Shown here: piece after piece, positions 8,969 to 20,100 of the stretch
Layout: every line of letters starts with the position of its first letter
Numbering within the stretch: the stretch's first letter is position 1
Assembly (NCBI RefSeq): GCF_029633865.1
Contig: NC_079230.1
Location: 34,689,405-34,753,404, forward strand
Direction: 5' to 3'
DNA from: Lampris incognitus
Taxonomy: Eukaryota > Chordata > Actinopteri > Lampriformes > Lampridae
DNA: 64,000 bases
Translations under genes and position numbers: made by a program
The notes under the pieces: generated by a model
What the model was told of the DNA's origin: nothing
The model's database searches: none
Seen by the model: the letters and a program-made list of their open reading frames with translations, nothing else

Positions 8969-9620
8969 TAAGGAAATCTCTTTGACGTTGGCGCCCCCTA
9001 GGTCTCATTGACAGTGCATGTGCGCACTTGTCGTTCAGAAAACCTTTGATGGGAGACGGTTTGCAGAGTGCGGTTGTTGGAGAGAAATATACTGTCTGCT
9101 GCACTTCGGTGTTGTGATTTCACAAGCCAACACCTGTCTGAAATATTATTTTGTGAAATAGCACGTGTGGATGTGACCTGCGCTGGAGAACGGGACGTGA
9201 AATGTGCATGGGACTGCCGTAACGTGAGGACGTCCATATTCGTCTTGCACCTTCTCGGATGGGACGTTCCAGAACACACTTCTCAGTAAGATCTCTCCAA
9301 GCACTGCCGCCTGGGACGAGTTCCTTGGGACACACAGCGTTATTATTTTGAGTGTTGTGCACAACCAACAATTTTTTTTTAACTTTTGCTGCAGCTAGGT
9401 ATTTATGAGTGGCCATCTCATTTAGAACTAGGCCTACACTGAATGTAACTGTTCACCCTATGATTCACGCAAACTTGATTGAAAAAAAAACCCTCATCTC
9501 TATTAATAATAACTGTGTTATAAAACCTTGTGTCTGTGTCTGACTTGAACTAAATACCTCACAGTCTACAAGTAAGGAAAGAAGCTTCACGTATATTTCA
9601 TGACTATTATGATCCCAGAC
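8969..9620 (+). repeat. E2 5' LTR, second piece (3' end lost)
   Basis: It matches 26,615-27,258 over its length (AAGGAAATCTC...GATCCCAGAC). After 9620 the two copies diverge: the 3' LTR continues 34 bases to GGTTACA, whereas here gag-region sequence begins. The LTR end and primer site were therefore deleted. Short frames on both strands of this repeat recur in the other LTR and are not genes. Confidence 0.85.
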
Positions 9621-11217
9621 CCTACCCAGAATGGTAGGAGACAGCATCGTAGGTGGCATGCTCTGTGAATTCTTGGAAGAAACCACCCCGATGTTATTAG
9701 AGGAGGAACATTTCAATGCAAAGGGTAAAGGATACTGGAAAGTGATTCAGATGAATGATCTCAAGCTAAGTGATGTGGGATTAAGTGAGAACGAACCACA
9801 GCACCCAGAAGAACACCTAGATATGACTAACTACTTCGCAGAACTCCACGTTAACAACAAGGGATTATCAGACGGGACTGACATTCCTACAAAATATCCA
9901 GATGCGTCCACTCCAGCCCCCAAAACCAACACAAATCAATTCCTCCCTGATCATCCAGATATAGCCACTCTATCTCCAAATGCACACACAAATCCATTTC
10001 TTCCTTACTACGTCAATGCATCTATTCCAATTACAAAAGCGCTTACCTGTTCACAATCCCCAGATGTTCCAATGTGACCTACAAAGCATACTAACCCATT
10101 CGCTACACCTCTCAAAGTGACTTTTGACTCTACATTGAGGGATACCAAGGAGATCGAGATCTAACCATACCAAGGGATGTGCAGAGAATAATAGTACAAC
10201 ATGTGGTCAAACATGGCACAGAATATTCAGAGAGTGCGGTGCCAAAGATTAAAATACGTACCTTTTCTGGTAGTACCCCGAAACCCAGTGGAGAAATTGA
10301 CTTCAATACGTGGAAAGTATACGCAAACCAGCTCATCAAAAATCCCTCTCTATCAGATAATCAAAAACGGAGACACATCATTGACAGTCTCCTCCCACCT
10401 GCTCTCAATGTAGCCCTAACTGCTGGTGACAGCGCTCCACCCAAGCTCTATGTGCGGGACCTGGAAAATGCATATGGTAATGCAACTAGTGGAGAAGAGC
10501 TCTACTTTCAGTTCATAGAAACACCAGAACCGCGGAGAGAGACCCTCTGTCTTTAATGCAGGAAGTCATTGAGAAGAAAGGCATGGTGAGCAGACATTTT
10601 GACTCTCAGCTAGTGAAGCAGTTTGTTCGTGGATGTTGGGATGAGGCCCTGATCACACAGCTACATCTCAAAGACACCGTGACTGACGCCTGCACCATGA
10701 CTTTGGGCTACTCTGACCTTCTGTTCAAAGTTAGTCATTTGAGCATGAGCAGCAAATGAAAGAAAGCCGAAAGCACAAGCATCTGGGGGCCTCACAGACA
10801 AAAGCCCATAGCCAGGTTCATCTTAGTATTAACACTGAACAGGGTGAGCATGATACTGGAGCAGCCCCTGATGACCATAACACAGAGACTCTAAAGGAGA
10901 AGATAAAACAGTTGGAAGCAGAGATTGCACGAGCCAAAGAAGTGGCAAATGGAAAAGACCAACTGACAGCACAAGAGCATACGAAGAAGGGGAGAAGAGA
11001 GCGAGAACAGTGCCGTACGCCCAGAGCTCCAGGTAGAACTGTAAGAGCCCTGCGATTCTGCTACAGATGTGGGGAGGAAGACAACTTCCTGCAGGAATGT
11101 AATAATGAAGTGAATGCAGCACCGGTTCAGCAGAAGCTGGTACAAAGACAGGAACGTAAAGCAACTACACCGAACATGACACCTTTAAACGACCAGCAGC
11201 CTCAGGAACGGAACTAA
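9621..11217 (+). pseudogene. gag: E2 gag, PNMA-like, several frame breaks
   Basis: Pieces at 9631-10,077, 10,179-10,556, 10,556-10,759 and 10,756-11,217 lie in different frames. The second piece has the capsid signature shared with PNMA-family Gag-derived proteins (KIRTFSGSTPKPSGEIDF, then SLLPPALNVALT and LYFQFIETP). The third has QLVKQFVRGCWDEAL. The last has a coiled-coil-like segment and a knuckle CYRCGEEDNFLQEC, in which the usual His is Asn. Homology to PNMA is by pattern recall and is an inference; the gypsy context is clear. Confidence 0.75.
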
Positions 11218-11230
11218 CTGAGGCTGAGGA

Positions 11231-11430
11231 TAATGCAAGTTCCCCTATACATCTTCAGCAGAGTGTTTGTGAGGAGAGAGTTAACGACAGCAAAACAGTG
11301 AGTGAAAGGCAGGTCCCAGAGGGTCTTGTATAATGCAAGTTCCCCTATAAATCTTCAGCAGAGTGTTTGTGAGGAGAGAGTTAACGACAGCAAAACAGTG
11401 AGTGAAAGGCAGGTCCTAGAGGGTCTTGTC
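11231..11430 (+). repeat. Tandem duplication, exactly 100 bp twice
   Basis: Units 11,231-11,330 and 11,331-11,430 both begin TAATGCAAGTTCCCCTATA and differ at only a few positions. The period (100) is not a multiple of three, so it shifts the frame between gag and protease of E2. It is a local secondary event, absent as a pair from related elements here. Confidence 0.92.
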
Positions 11431-13943
11431 GGAGATTCTTGTGAAGGAGTAGCATGGCTGGATTGGACAGAATGCAGGTTTCCTATTGTCCCAAGTGACA
11501 TGAATATAACATTCATTTTATCTACAACATCTGACTCATCGGGAGCTCTTTTCAGTAAATGATATCATTCGCATAGAGGGTGCAGCAGGCTAGGAAGTTC
11601 CTTACCTGGGATATGTTGAGATGGATGTGAAGTTCCCGAAAAGTGTCTGTGGGACTGGAGAAACATTCTCTGTGTTGGCCCTTGTATGCCCTGATCAGTC
11701 CTACAGTGTGAAAGTGCCTTTGTTAGTTGGTACAAATGTTCTCAGACGCCTCATACAAGGATGCAAAAAGGTTGGCGGAGACAGATACCTCAGCACCCTG
11801 CCTATACATACAGATTGGATGGCTGCGTATGTCACATGTAATGAAAGGCTTAAGATATGCCAAAGAGAGGGGAAGGCTATGCCAGTTCGCCTGAGTGGTA
11901 GAAGTCCTGTGACGATCCAAAAGAATGAGGCTCGTGAAATAACGGGTATTTATCACACCAAAGAAGTGTCTAATGCTGAAGGAAAGGCCATACTGGAGGA
12001 ACCTGAAAAGTATGCCCTTCCTGGAGGACTTGTGGTGAGCACCCAGTTAATTCAAGTAAAACCCAGATCCCATGGAAAAGTCAAAGTGGTCATACACAAT
12101 ATCTCTGAACGCAGTGTCACCTTACAACCTAAACGGGTAATAGCTGAATGTATGACGGTAGATTGGGTGAAAGCAATCGATACAGACCTGAAGCAGGGTG
12201 AAACAGTGAACGACCCCAACACCACATCCAGAGTCTCAACTGTGGAGTCAACTGAAAACACAAGCCAGGATGACCTGATCACTCTCAACTTTGAAAACTC
12301 AACAGTCTCTGAAGAGTTCAAAAGTCGTGTCAAATCAAAAATAAACAAGGAAGTGTCAGCGGCATTCGCCCGTCACGATCTGGATGTTGGGCATGTAACT
12401 GGGATTGCTCATACTATCGAATTAGAAGAGCATGTTCCTTTCAAAGAGCGGACACGACGCGTCTCGCCCGCTGATTTCGAAGAATTAAGAAGACATCTGC
12501 AGGAACTTCTAGCTACTGGAATCATAGAGGTGTCAAATAGCCCATATGCTTCACCAGTAGTTTTAGTGAGGAAGAAGAATGGTGATCTGAGAATGGTGGT
12601 TGACTATCGAAAACTGAACAATCTCATCAAGAAGGTTGCATATCCACTTCCGAGGATAGAAGAGACCTTTGCCTTGATGTCAGGCTCAAAATGGTTCTCA
12701 ATTTTGGACTTAAATAATGGCTACTACCAGTTGGAGGTTGAGGCAAAGGATCGCCCTAAAACAGCATTTACTACACCATTTGGTAACTGGCAGTTCCGTC
12801 GTTTGCCACAGGGATTAACAAACTCGCCCGCGACTTTTCAAAGAACCATGGAAAAAGTGATGGCGGGCCTGAACCTACAGGAAGTGATTGCATTCCGTGA
12901 CGATTTGATAATATTTTCAGACACAGCAAAAAAGCACGAGGAACGGTTGATGAAGGTTCTGGAGAGGATCTCGACGTTTGGACTGAAACTTTCGCCAGGG
13001 AAGTGCAAGTTCTTCCAGACGTCTGTTAAATATCTCGGACATGTGATCTCAGAACAAGGTATTCAGCCAGACCCTGACAAGATTTCAGCGATTAAAGAGT
13101 GGCCCGTGCCAAAGACCGTCAAAAATCTCAGATCTTTTCTGGATTTCTCAGGATACTACCGGCGCTTCGTGGAAAACTACTCGAACATTGCCAAACCTTT
13201 GAACAAACTGCTACAAGGGGAGTTCTCCACCAGATCCAAAACAGTGTCTCATCACTCCAGAGCAAAGGCGCAGTAGTTGGCAGGAAAGTGGAACTCAGCA
13301 TGTCAGACTGCCTTTGAGACCCTTATACAGAAATTGACCACCGTCCATGCCCTGGGTTTTGCTGACTGGAAGTTGCCTTACATCGTGCATACAGATGCCA
13401 GCATCACCGGCCTTGGTGCTGCGCTATATCAGGTACAAGAAGGGAAGACCAGAGTGATCGCATATGCCGGCAGAGGTCTCACCAAGAGTGAAAGGAACTA
13501 CCCGGTGCACAAGCTGGAATTTCTGGCATTAAAGTGGTCCATATGAGAAAAGTTCCATGACTATCTCTATGGTGCTTCCTTCAGTGTCCTCACCGATAAC
13601 AACCCCTTGACCTATGCTCTAACCACCGCCAAGTTGGATGCTGCTGGACATAGGTGGCTTGCAGCACTCTCGTTGTACAATTTTGACATCAAGTACAGGG
13701 CAGGGAGAGGCAATGTGGATGCTGACGGGTTGTCAAGAAGACCCCAAGAGGAGGCGGAAAACGATGAAGACTCTGAGGAGATCGAGAGGAGGGTCTCAAG
13801 CCTGATGGACAGGGCGACGCATGGTCCACAGGATTTTGAAGTTTTAAATCAAGAAGTCACCAAAACCATCTGTTTGCGACAACATGTGCAATGTCGGAAC
13901 CGTATGGCGCAACTTGAAAACTCGGGGGTAGACTCAGAGAGTC
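11431..13943 (+). pseudogene. pol: E2 pol: residual protease, RT, RNase H; integrase missing
   Basis: The protease catalytic motif is not visible; only its C-terminal part (VPLLVGTNVLRR, also in E4) remains. The long frame 11,621-13,276 carries RT: LRMVVDYRKLNN, FSILDLNNGYYQLEV, LPQGLTNSPATFQR and the active site FRDDLIIF (both Asp kept). It breaks near 13,270. RNase H follows in 13,277-13,546 (VHTDASITGLGAAL) to a TGA, then 13,607 onwards (TDNNPL, YRAGRGNVDADGLSRRP). At 13,941 the sequence passes directly into the truncated E4 LTR; the integrase core that should follow is absent. Confidence 0.87.
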
Positions 13944-14536
13944 TGCATTATCATAAAAATATTGATTTATATCGCACATATTGTCTAACTGTTTATTCTG
14001 TGGTGTCAATAGACAAGTTTGCTTATAACCTAGTTAAAGTTTGATGTCGAACATTGTATTTGGCAAGAGAAATGTGACAAAAAGTGTTGGCTAGTCTGTT
14101 GAGCATTAGCATAGCATATAACGCAGGATGCAGTATTATTTGAGCAGATTATCCATGGTTTTTTGTTTAATTTTATGGGTAATAAGTGCCTTATTTAATT
14201 TATAATGGATGACATTTGCTTTGGTTTTGCCGTAAGGTAGCATTTTGATATGAGATGTGTTTATTTGCACATTTGCAATTTTTATTTTCATTTTATTTTG
14301 AAAGAAAAATGTTTTTTTGTTTGTCTGCCGGAAGCTGTGAGTATGATGAGGCCAGCGGCCAGCTGATTGATGAGAGGTGAAGTGTAAGCGAGTGCCAGTA
14401 AAGTGTCCAGGTCTCAGCCACGATCCCAAGCCTCCGCCTCCTTCCTTTTCCACGCAAACATCATACTACAACAAACACAACGCAGAGTCCCAGGGCGTGT
14501 AGGGAGACGACGGCCGAACGCAAAGTGCGGGTTACA
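13941..14536 (+). repeat. E4 5' LTR, 5'-truncated
   Basis: Nearly identical to 20,724-21,321 (GTCTGCATTATCATAAAA...GTGCGGGTTACA). It lacks about 190 bases present at the start of the 3' LTR. Confidence 0.9.
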
Positions 14537-14539
14537 TCA

Positions 14540-14557
14540 TGGTGCCGTGACCCGGAT
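14540..14557 (+). other. E4 primer-binding site, tRNA-His type
   Basis: TGGTGCCGTGACCCGGAT starts four bases after the LTR. It matches the complement of vertebrate tRNA-His 3' sequence (...ATCCGAGTCACGGCA plus CCA, from memory) with one mismatch. Confidence 0.65.
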
Positions 14558-15101
14558 CGTGGTGCTTCGAGATCCAAGGAGATACAGAGACTCGCGTCCT
14601 CGCCTTTGCTGCTGCATTGAACTGCGTTACCTTCAGTGACTGGACAGTGTGGTGGACTGAACTACTGTCATCGGCGTTGCAGCATTGGCAAGATACTCAC
14701 CTCTTCAAATATCCTTTAAAGACTGTTGAAAGCTTGCTATATCCATTTGAGGACTTTTTATGATATTTCGATAAACTTTACTGTTATTTGAGTTGTGTAA
14801 AAGTGTGCTATGTGAGATCCTGCTATAGGAACACTGTGTTTAACATTAAGCTGATATATATCATTCATAATTTTTTGGTTTTGGTTAAGGGTTGTGTATT
14901 GACCATCTGATTTTGACTCAAGTTTAATGTGAGTTTTGAGTTGATAGTGATTATTGTTTTTTGATATATTTACTGGAAAAAAGGGGAGATTTTGCATACA
15001 CAGCTAAACTTATTCTGTGAACACAGTGAATCATTAATAGTCATCTGTTTTGACACCAACAGTTACACCAGTCATAGTGATTTAGAAAAAAATATATCAA
15101 A
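14558..15101 (+). other. E4 untranslated leader
   Basis: About 540 bases between primer site and gag. A/T-rich, no reading frame with recognisable content; presumably the packaging and leader region. Confidence 0.6.
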
Positions 15102-15599
15102 ATGTTCAGTGACTATGCAGATTATCAGTCAAAGCAAGAAGGTGCCTCTGCTGCCACACCGGGTTCCCAACTGCCCCCGATGCCCACAGCCAGCCACAAC
15201 TGTGACACTCCAGCCCAGACACAACCCCACCTTTCAAGCAAGGGCGTAACAACCACCAGTGCTGCAAATCAACAGCAATCAGTGAGGCCAAAGCTTAACA
15301 ACTACTTAACTAGCCCCACCACCACCCAACAGCTGATCCTCCCTCAAGACCACCACAGCAGTCAGCAGCCCCCATACCCAGGACTAAGTGCACCACTCAC
15401 TCCACCACCCCCAATACTGTCACCTTACCCTATTCACTACTCCACTCCAGCTCATGCACCCACCTTGCCAGCCTCTAGAGCTCCAATGCAAGCACCTCAC
15501 TATGTTTTGACAGCAGCCCAGCTGCCAAACCAATCCACCGAAACAGCAGGCCAGACTACAGCCTGCCCAGTGCATCCCTTCCAGCTGTACAGATATTAG
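15102..15599 (+). CDS. gag: E4 gag, N-terminal Pro/Gln-rich part
   Basis: ATG 15,102 opens a 165-codon frame rich in Pro, Gln, Ser and Thr with no known domain. By composition the true reading seems to leave this frame at about 15,535 and continue in the frame of the next entry (codons such as DYSLPSASLPAVQ lie in that frame just upstream of 15,599), so a single indel probably separates the two halves of one gag gene. Alternatively this is a separate short product, which I think less likely. Confidence 0.65.
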   Translation: MFSDYADYQSKQEGASAATPGSQLPPMPTASHNCDTPAQTQPHLSSKGVTTTSAANQQQSVRPKLNNYLTSPTTTQQLILPQDHHSSQQPPYPGLSAPLTPPPPILSPYPIHYSTPAHAPTLPASRAPMQAPHYVLTAAQLPNQSTETAGQTTACPVHPFQLYRY

Positions 15600-17116
15600 T
15601 GGAACCTAATCCCCCGGCCCAAGCCAGTGTGAACCAGCACACACACCCTTTGCCCATTCACAGCCTCTCGTGCCCCACCTCCACGGAAATGCAAACTGTA
15701 CAGCGGCCGACCATGACTCACCCAGACACCCCTCCTTACCAAAGCCCTGCTGCCGAGCCTAAACCCCAGGTCTACACTGGTCCTGCATATAATCCCCCTG
15801 TGCCCCAGGCCCTCATGCCAAGCTTTCAAATGCCACCAATGATGAACATTATGAGCTACCTCTCTTCTACTGGCCAGACCCTTCAAAGTTTGCAGCATGG
15901 ATCAATCCCCCAGCTGCATATGTCACAGCCTGCTGCCCTCTACCCCCAAGAGGTGACCACCCCACTAGCAGTGCAACATGTAGCCCCTAACCACACAGCC
16001 CCTGCCTCAGACCCTCGAGCTGTCATGTACCACAACACACTCCCACAACACCCATCCACCACCCCGCACATGCACCCACGTCCGTATGAGCCCCCAATGA
16101 ATGCTGCCGTCAGAGCCGCAGCCAACACAACCCTTCCACCAGCTGCATATGGTGGGTTCATGCAAACTCATCAGGTAAAAAATGTCCAAATCTTCACTGG
16201 CAATCCAGACAGCAAAATACTTGTAGAAGACTGGGTTCGTGATATGCAGTACCTTCTGGAGGCAATCGAGCTCCCCACACACCTCCGCTTTTCGACTGTT
16301 GTGCGACACCTGAGCGGTGAGGCCAGGAAGCTAGTCCTGAACCTACCCCCCCCCGACCAGACTCCAGAGAAGGCATATGAGGAGCTCAGGGCTGAATACA
16401 GCGACACACAAGGCTCACTTGATCCACTAGCCGACTTCTATGAGCGCAGCCAGAGGTCCGGAGAGTCTGCCTGCTCTTATGCTATTGCTCTGGAGGCAAC
16501 ACTGAGAGCGGTAGAGGAAAGTCAGAGAGGGGGCAGGCAATTTCCTGATCGTGATAGTAAACTTACTCGACAGTTTCTAAGAGGGCTTATGGATGAGATG
16601 GTGTATGCAAGGATCGCACCAATGAAGCCCAGGCTTTGGAGTTTCCGGGAGCTGCAAGCAGAGCTTAGAAACCTTGCAAAAGAGACTCAGAAGTTCCAGT
16701 CACAACACAAGACAAAGAAAGCGCTCACCCAGGTGCAGGTCACATCAGAATGTGATACCAATATGAGGTCAGAGAGGTCAAAACACACTTCAGAGTGGAC
16801 AGAGCTTAAAGATATGGTCAAGAAATTAGCTCTTAGCCAAGAAGAACAGGTGACCAAATTGGCTCACCTTGAGTTGAGAATTGCTACACCTACCCCTGCA
16901 CCAGCCCCTGCACCCCCACTAAGGCCCCGACCATCTCCCAGAACAGTTACTCAGGGCTCCAGTGTTGTTTGCTACCGGTGTGGGAAGCAAGGGCATATAG
17001 CCCGAGTATGTCGAGCGGTGGTCCCAGATCCCAGTCTGCCCTGGACTCACCGACCCCCGCCTGCGACCTCCGCAGAGAGCACCACGCCCCACTCAACGCA
17101 GCATTTAAACGCCTAG
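15599..17116 (+). CDS. gag: E4 gag, capsid and nucleocapsid
   Basis: 505 codons from the first available start, though the frame is open further upstream. Residues about 1-190 are Pro-rich. A capsid-like region starts at VQIFTGNPDSKILVEDWVRD and includes RHLSGEARKLVLNLPPP and ADFYERSQRSGESACSYAI, like Gag of fish gypsy elements and PNMA-type domesticated Gags. A zinc knuckle, CYRCGKQGHIARVC, lies near residues 459-472. The gene ends CAT TTA AAC GCC TAG, which forms the slippery heptamer T TTA AAC next to the stop. Pol overlaps in the -1 frame. Confidence 0.85.
   Translation: MEPNPPAQASVNQHTHPLPIHSLSCPTSTEMQTVQRPTMTHPDTPPYQSPAAEPKPQVYTGPAYNPPVPQALMPSFQMPPMMNIMSYLSSTGQTLQSLQHGSIPQLHMSQPAALYPQEVTTPLAVQHVAPNHTAPASDPRAVMYHNTLPQHPSTTPHMHPRPYEPPMNAAVRAAANTTLPPAAYGGFMQTHQVKNVQIFTGNPDSKILVEDWVRDMQYLLEAIELPTHLRFSTVVRHLSGEARKLVLNLPPPDQTPEKAYEELRAEYSDTQGSLDPLADFYERSQRSGESACSYAIALEATLRAVEESQRGGRQFPDRDSKLTRQFLRGLMDEMVYARIAPMKPRLWSFRELQAELRNLAKETQKFQSQHKTKKALTQVQVTSECDTNMRSERSKHTSEWTELKDMVKKLALSQEEQVTKLAHLELRIATPTPAPAPAPPLRPRPSPRTVTQGSSVVCYRCGKQGHIARVCRAVVPDPSLPWTHRPPPATSAESTTPHSTQHLNA
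17104..17110 (+). promoter_or_regulatory. Probable -1 ribosomal frameshift site (TTTAAAC)
   Basis: The heptamer is in phase with gag as T TTA AAC, four bases before the gag TAG (17,114-17,116). A one-base backward slip continues in CGC CTA GAG, exactly the frame that stays open through protease, RT and integrase to 20,334. U UUA AAC is one of the most efficient known -1 slippery sequences. A stimulatory downstream structure is not shown here. Confidence 0.78.
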
Positions 17117-20100
17117 AGCCTGTGGTAACTGGGGCAACCATGGGCAAGCAGCAAGACCCCCCACTGCAGGTGAGCGATACTGATGATGGAGTAGAGGACA
17201 TTCCTATTGTGGGTCCCAGGAATGAGGGTGAGGTGGAAGTCAATGGATTAAAGTGCAGGGCTCTTATCGATTCCGGCTCTCAGGTAACCAGTATTACTCA
17301 CGGATACTGGTGCAACCACCCTGACCTCCATGGACAGAAACTACGGCCCTCTAAAATACCCATAGCAGGTGCAGCAGGTCAGGATGTGCCTTACTCTGGT
17401 GTCCTGCGTATTAAGTTGAAAGTGCTGGGGAAAGAGTTCCAGAGAGTGCCGGCTTTTGTTGTCCCTGACTCCGAGTATCGCTCCTCCGTCCCACTGCTTG
17501 TGGGAACTAATGTCGTCCGTGCCGCCAGGAGGCACCTCCAAGCAACCTATGGGGAGCAATATCTTCAGCGGGTGAAGGAAAGCCATCCAGAGTGGTACAC
17601 AGCTTTACTGGAAACTGGCGACACTGAATATACAGGAGCAGACGACATGGTGGGCCCTGCTGTGTACACTGGCCGTAAAATACGCATCCCGGGAGGGAAA
17701 GAGATGGACTTAATGTGCAAAATCAAAACTGGCCCACAAAGAAAGACATACACAGCGCTAATTGAAGGCCACGCCTCCATTCGGCTTCCTCAGGACCTTA
17801 TGGTCGCCAAAGTTCTTGCAGATGTGAAGAAAGGCTGTGCTCCTGTCAGAGTGATGAACCTGTCCCAACAAACTGTCACAATCAAACCACACACACAGCT
17901 GGCCAGCGCCTTCCTGGTGGACAGTGTTGTGGATTTTTCAGCCACGGAACAGGGTTGTCATCAAAATGAGGAGAACAAAGAGACATACCGGTGTCTGCAC
18001 CAAGTTGTGAGCAGTGGTGGGGTGGACATAAGTGAGGCAGCAGTGGAGAATGAGCGCCAGCGCGCCCTCCTAAAAGAGCTTGTGGAGAGGAATATGGGGG
18101 TGTTCTCACAGCACTCAATGGACTACGGCCACACAAAAACAGTGCAGCACGAAATCCCCCTGGTCGACTCAAAGCCCTTTCGACTCCCGTACCGCAAGAT
18201 TCCCCCTTCACAGTGGCAGGATGTGAGGAAGTTGCTGACAGAAATGGAAACAGCAGGGGTTATCAGGCCTAGTAAGAGTCCATATGCTTCGCCAGTAGTG
18301 ATTGTTACCAAGAAAGACGGATCACTAAGATTATGCATCGATTACCGAAGGCTTAACGCCTGCAGCACAAGAGATGCATTTCCACTGCCCAGAATAGAGG
18401 AGGCCCTGGAGGCTCTGGGTCAAGCAAAGTATTTCTCAACACTTGATCTCACATCTGGATACTGGCAGGTAGAGGTGGCGGAGCAGGACAAACACAAAAC
18501 AGCATTCAGTACTCCCATGGGGCTGTTTGAAGCCAACAGAATGCCTTTCGGCCTTCAAAACGCTCCGTCCACCTTCCAGAGACTCATGACCTGCTGTTTT
18601 GGCGATCTGAACTTCACCCATCTCCTGATCTACCTTGATGATCTGATCATATTCTCTAAAACCTTTGATGAGCATCTGGAGAGGCTGCAGCTGGTGTTCG
18701 ATCAACTGAAGGAGCATGGCTTGAAGTTGAAGCCTTCCAAATGTCAGCTTGTGAGAAAGGAGGTGCACTACTTGGGTCACCTGGTGTCTGCGGACTTTAA
18801 AAGTGTGAACCAAAAACCGAGCCGCAGCGAGAGGATTGGTGGTGGCAGGCAGGTTTGCCTTCTCTTAAAAGAGTGGCGGAGGTTATTAGTAAGGGATGGA
18901 ATAATGTATCGTCAGGTCCAAGACTGTCAAAGGGGAGTAGTAGAGCAGCTGGTACTACCAGAGAGATTTCACACATCCGTCAAGACTGCACTTCATGATG
19001 ACTCAGGGCATTTAGGGTTTGAGAGAACGCTGCAGATGATAAGGGAGAGATTTTACTGGCCTAAGATGTTCCAGGAAATCAAGGCTTGGTGTGAGCAGTG
19101 TGAAAGGTGCTGCCTCAGAAAGACTCCAACTGCAGGCCTCAGGGCTCCCCTGGTCAGTATTCACAGCAGCGCTCCTATGGAACTTGTGTGTGTAGACTTT
19201 CTGACTCTGGAGAAATCAAAGGGAGGCATAGAAAATGTGCTTATTGTCACTGACCACTTCTCCCGGTACGCCCAGGCCTATCCCACTAAAGACCAAAAAG
19301 CCTGTACAGTGGCGAAGGTACTGTGGAAGAACTTTTTCTGTCGGTTTGGATTCCCAGCAAAACTACATGCAGACCAGGGGCGTAATTTTGAAAGTGCTGT
19401 GGTGAAAGAGCTGTGTAAGTGTACTGGTGTCACTAAGACACACACAACCCCCTATCACCCCCAGGGTAACGGCACCACCGAAAGGTTCAACCGGACTCTC
19501 ATGGACATGCTGGGGACACTAGAGCCTCACCTGAAACCCCACTGGCATGAGTATGTGGATGCAATGACACATGCGTATAACTGCACCAAACATGACTCTA
19601 CTGGGTACACACCGTATTACCTAATGTTTGGTAGACATCCACGACTCCCAGTCGACCTGATTTTTGGGCTTTCTACCACCAAAGAGCCATGTGAGTATAG
19701 TGAATATGTCCAGACCCTGCATGACTGTCTGTCGGAAGCTTATACTCAGGCTAACCAGGCCTCACGACATGCAAAAGAGCAGCAGAAAAGGTACTATGAT
19801 CAAAAGGCAAAGAGTCAAGGTTTCAGCCCAGGGGACAGAGTCTTGGTCAAAATATGTCATGTGGAGGGACGGCAGAAACTGGGAGACAGATGGAAGTCAC
19901 ACCCATACATTGTGGTGAAGAAACAACCCAGTATACCTGTGTATGTGGTCCGAACAGAGGATGGTGAAAAAGAGAGAGTGGTTCACCGCAACCTTCTTAC
20001 ACAGTGTATGTTTCTTCCGGTGGAGCGGGCTGGTGCAGCAACAAGTGCAGGAGTTGAGTCTGACATGGGGGACTGGGAGGTGGATGGCATGGAGGTAATG

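Noticed and set aside
8998..9416. Overlapping open frames on both strands, repeated at 26,646-27,058
   Set aside because: They lie in the two LTR copies of E2, occur on both strands, and have no domain; they repeat only because the LTR repeats.
9611..9650. A primer-binding site at TGGTAGGAGACAGC after the E2 5' LTR
   Set aside because: The LTR end is deleted here, as shown by the 3' LTR continuing 34 bases further, so the genuine primer site is probably gone too.
16969..17103. Met at 16,969 as the start of E4 pol
   Set aside because: It lies within the gag zinc-knuckle coding region in another frame; pol is better explained by frameshifting at 17,104-17,110.
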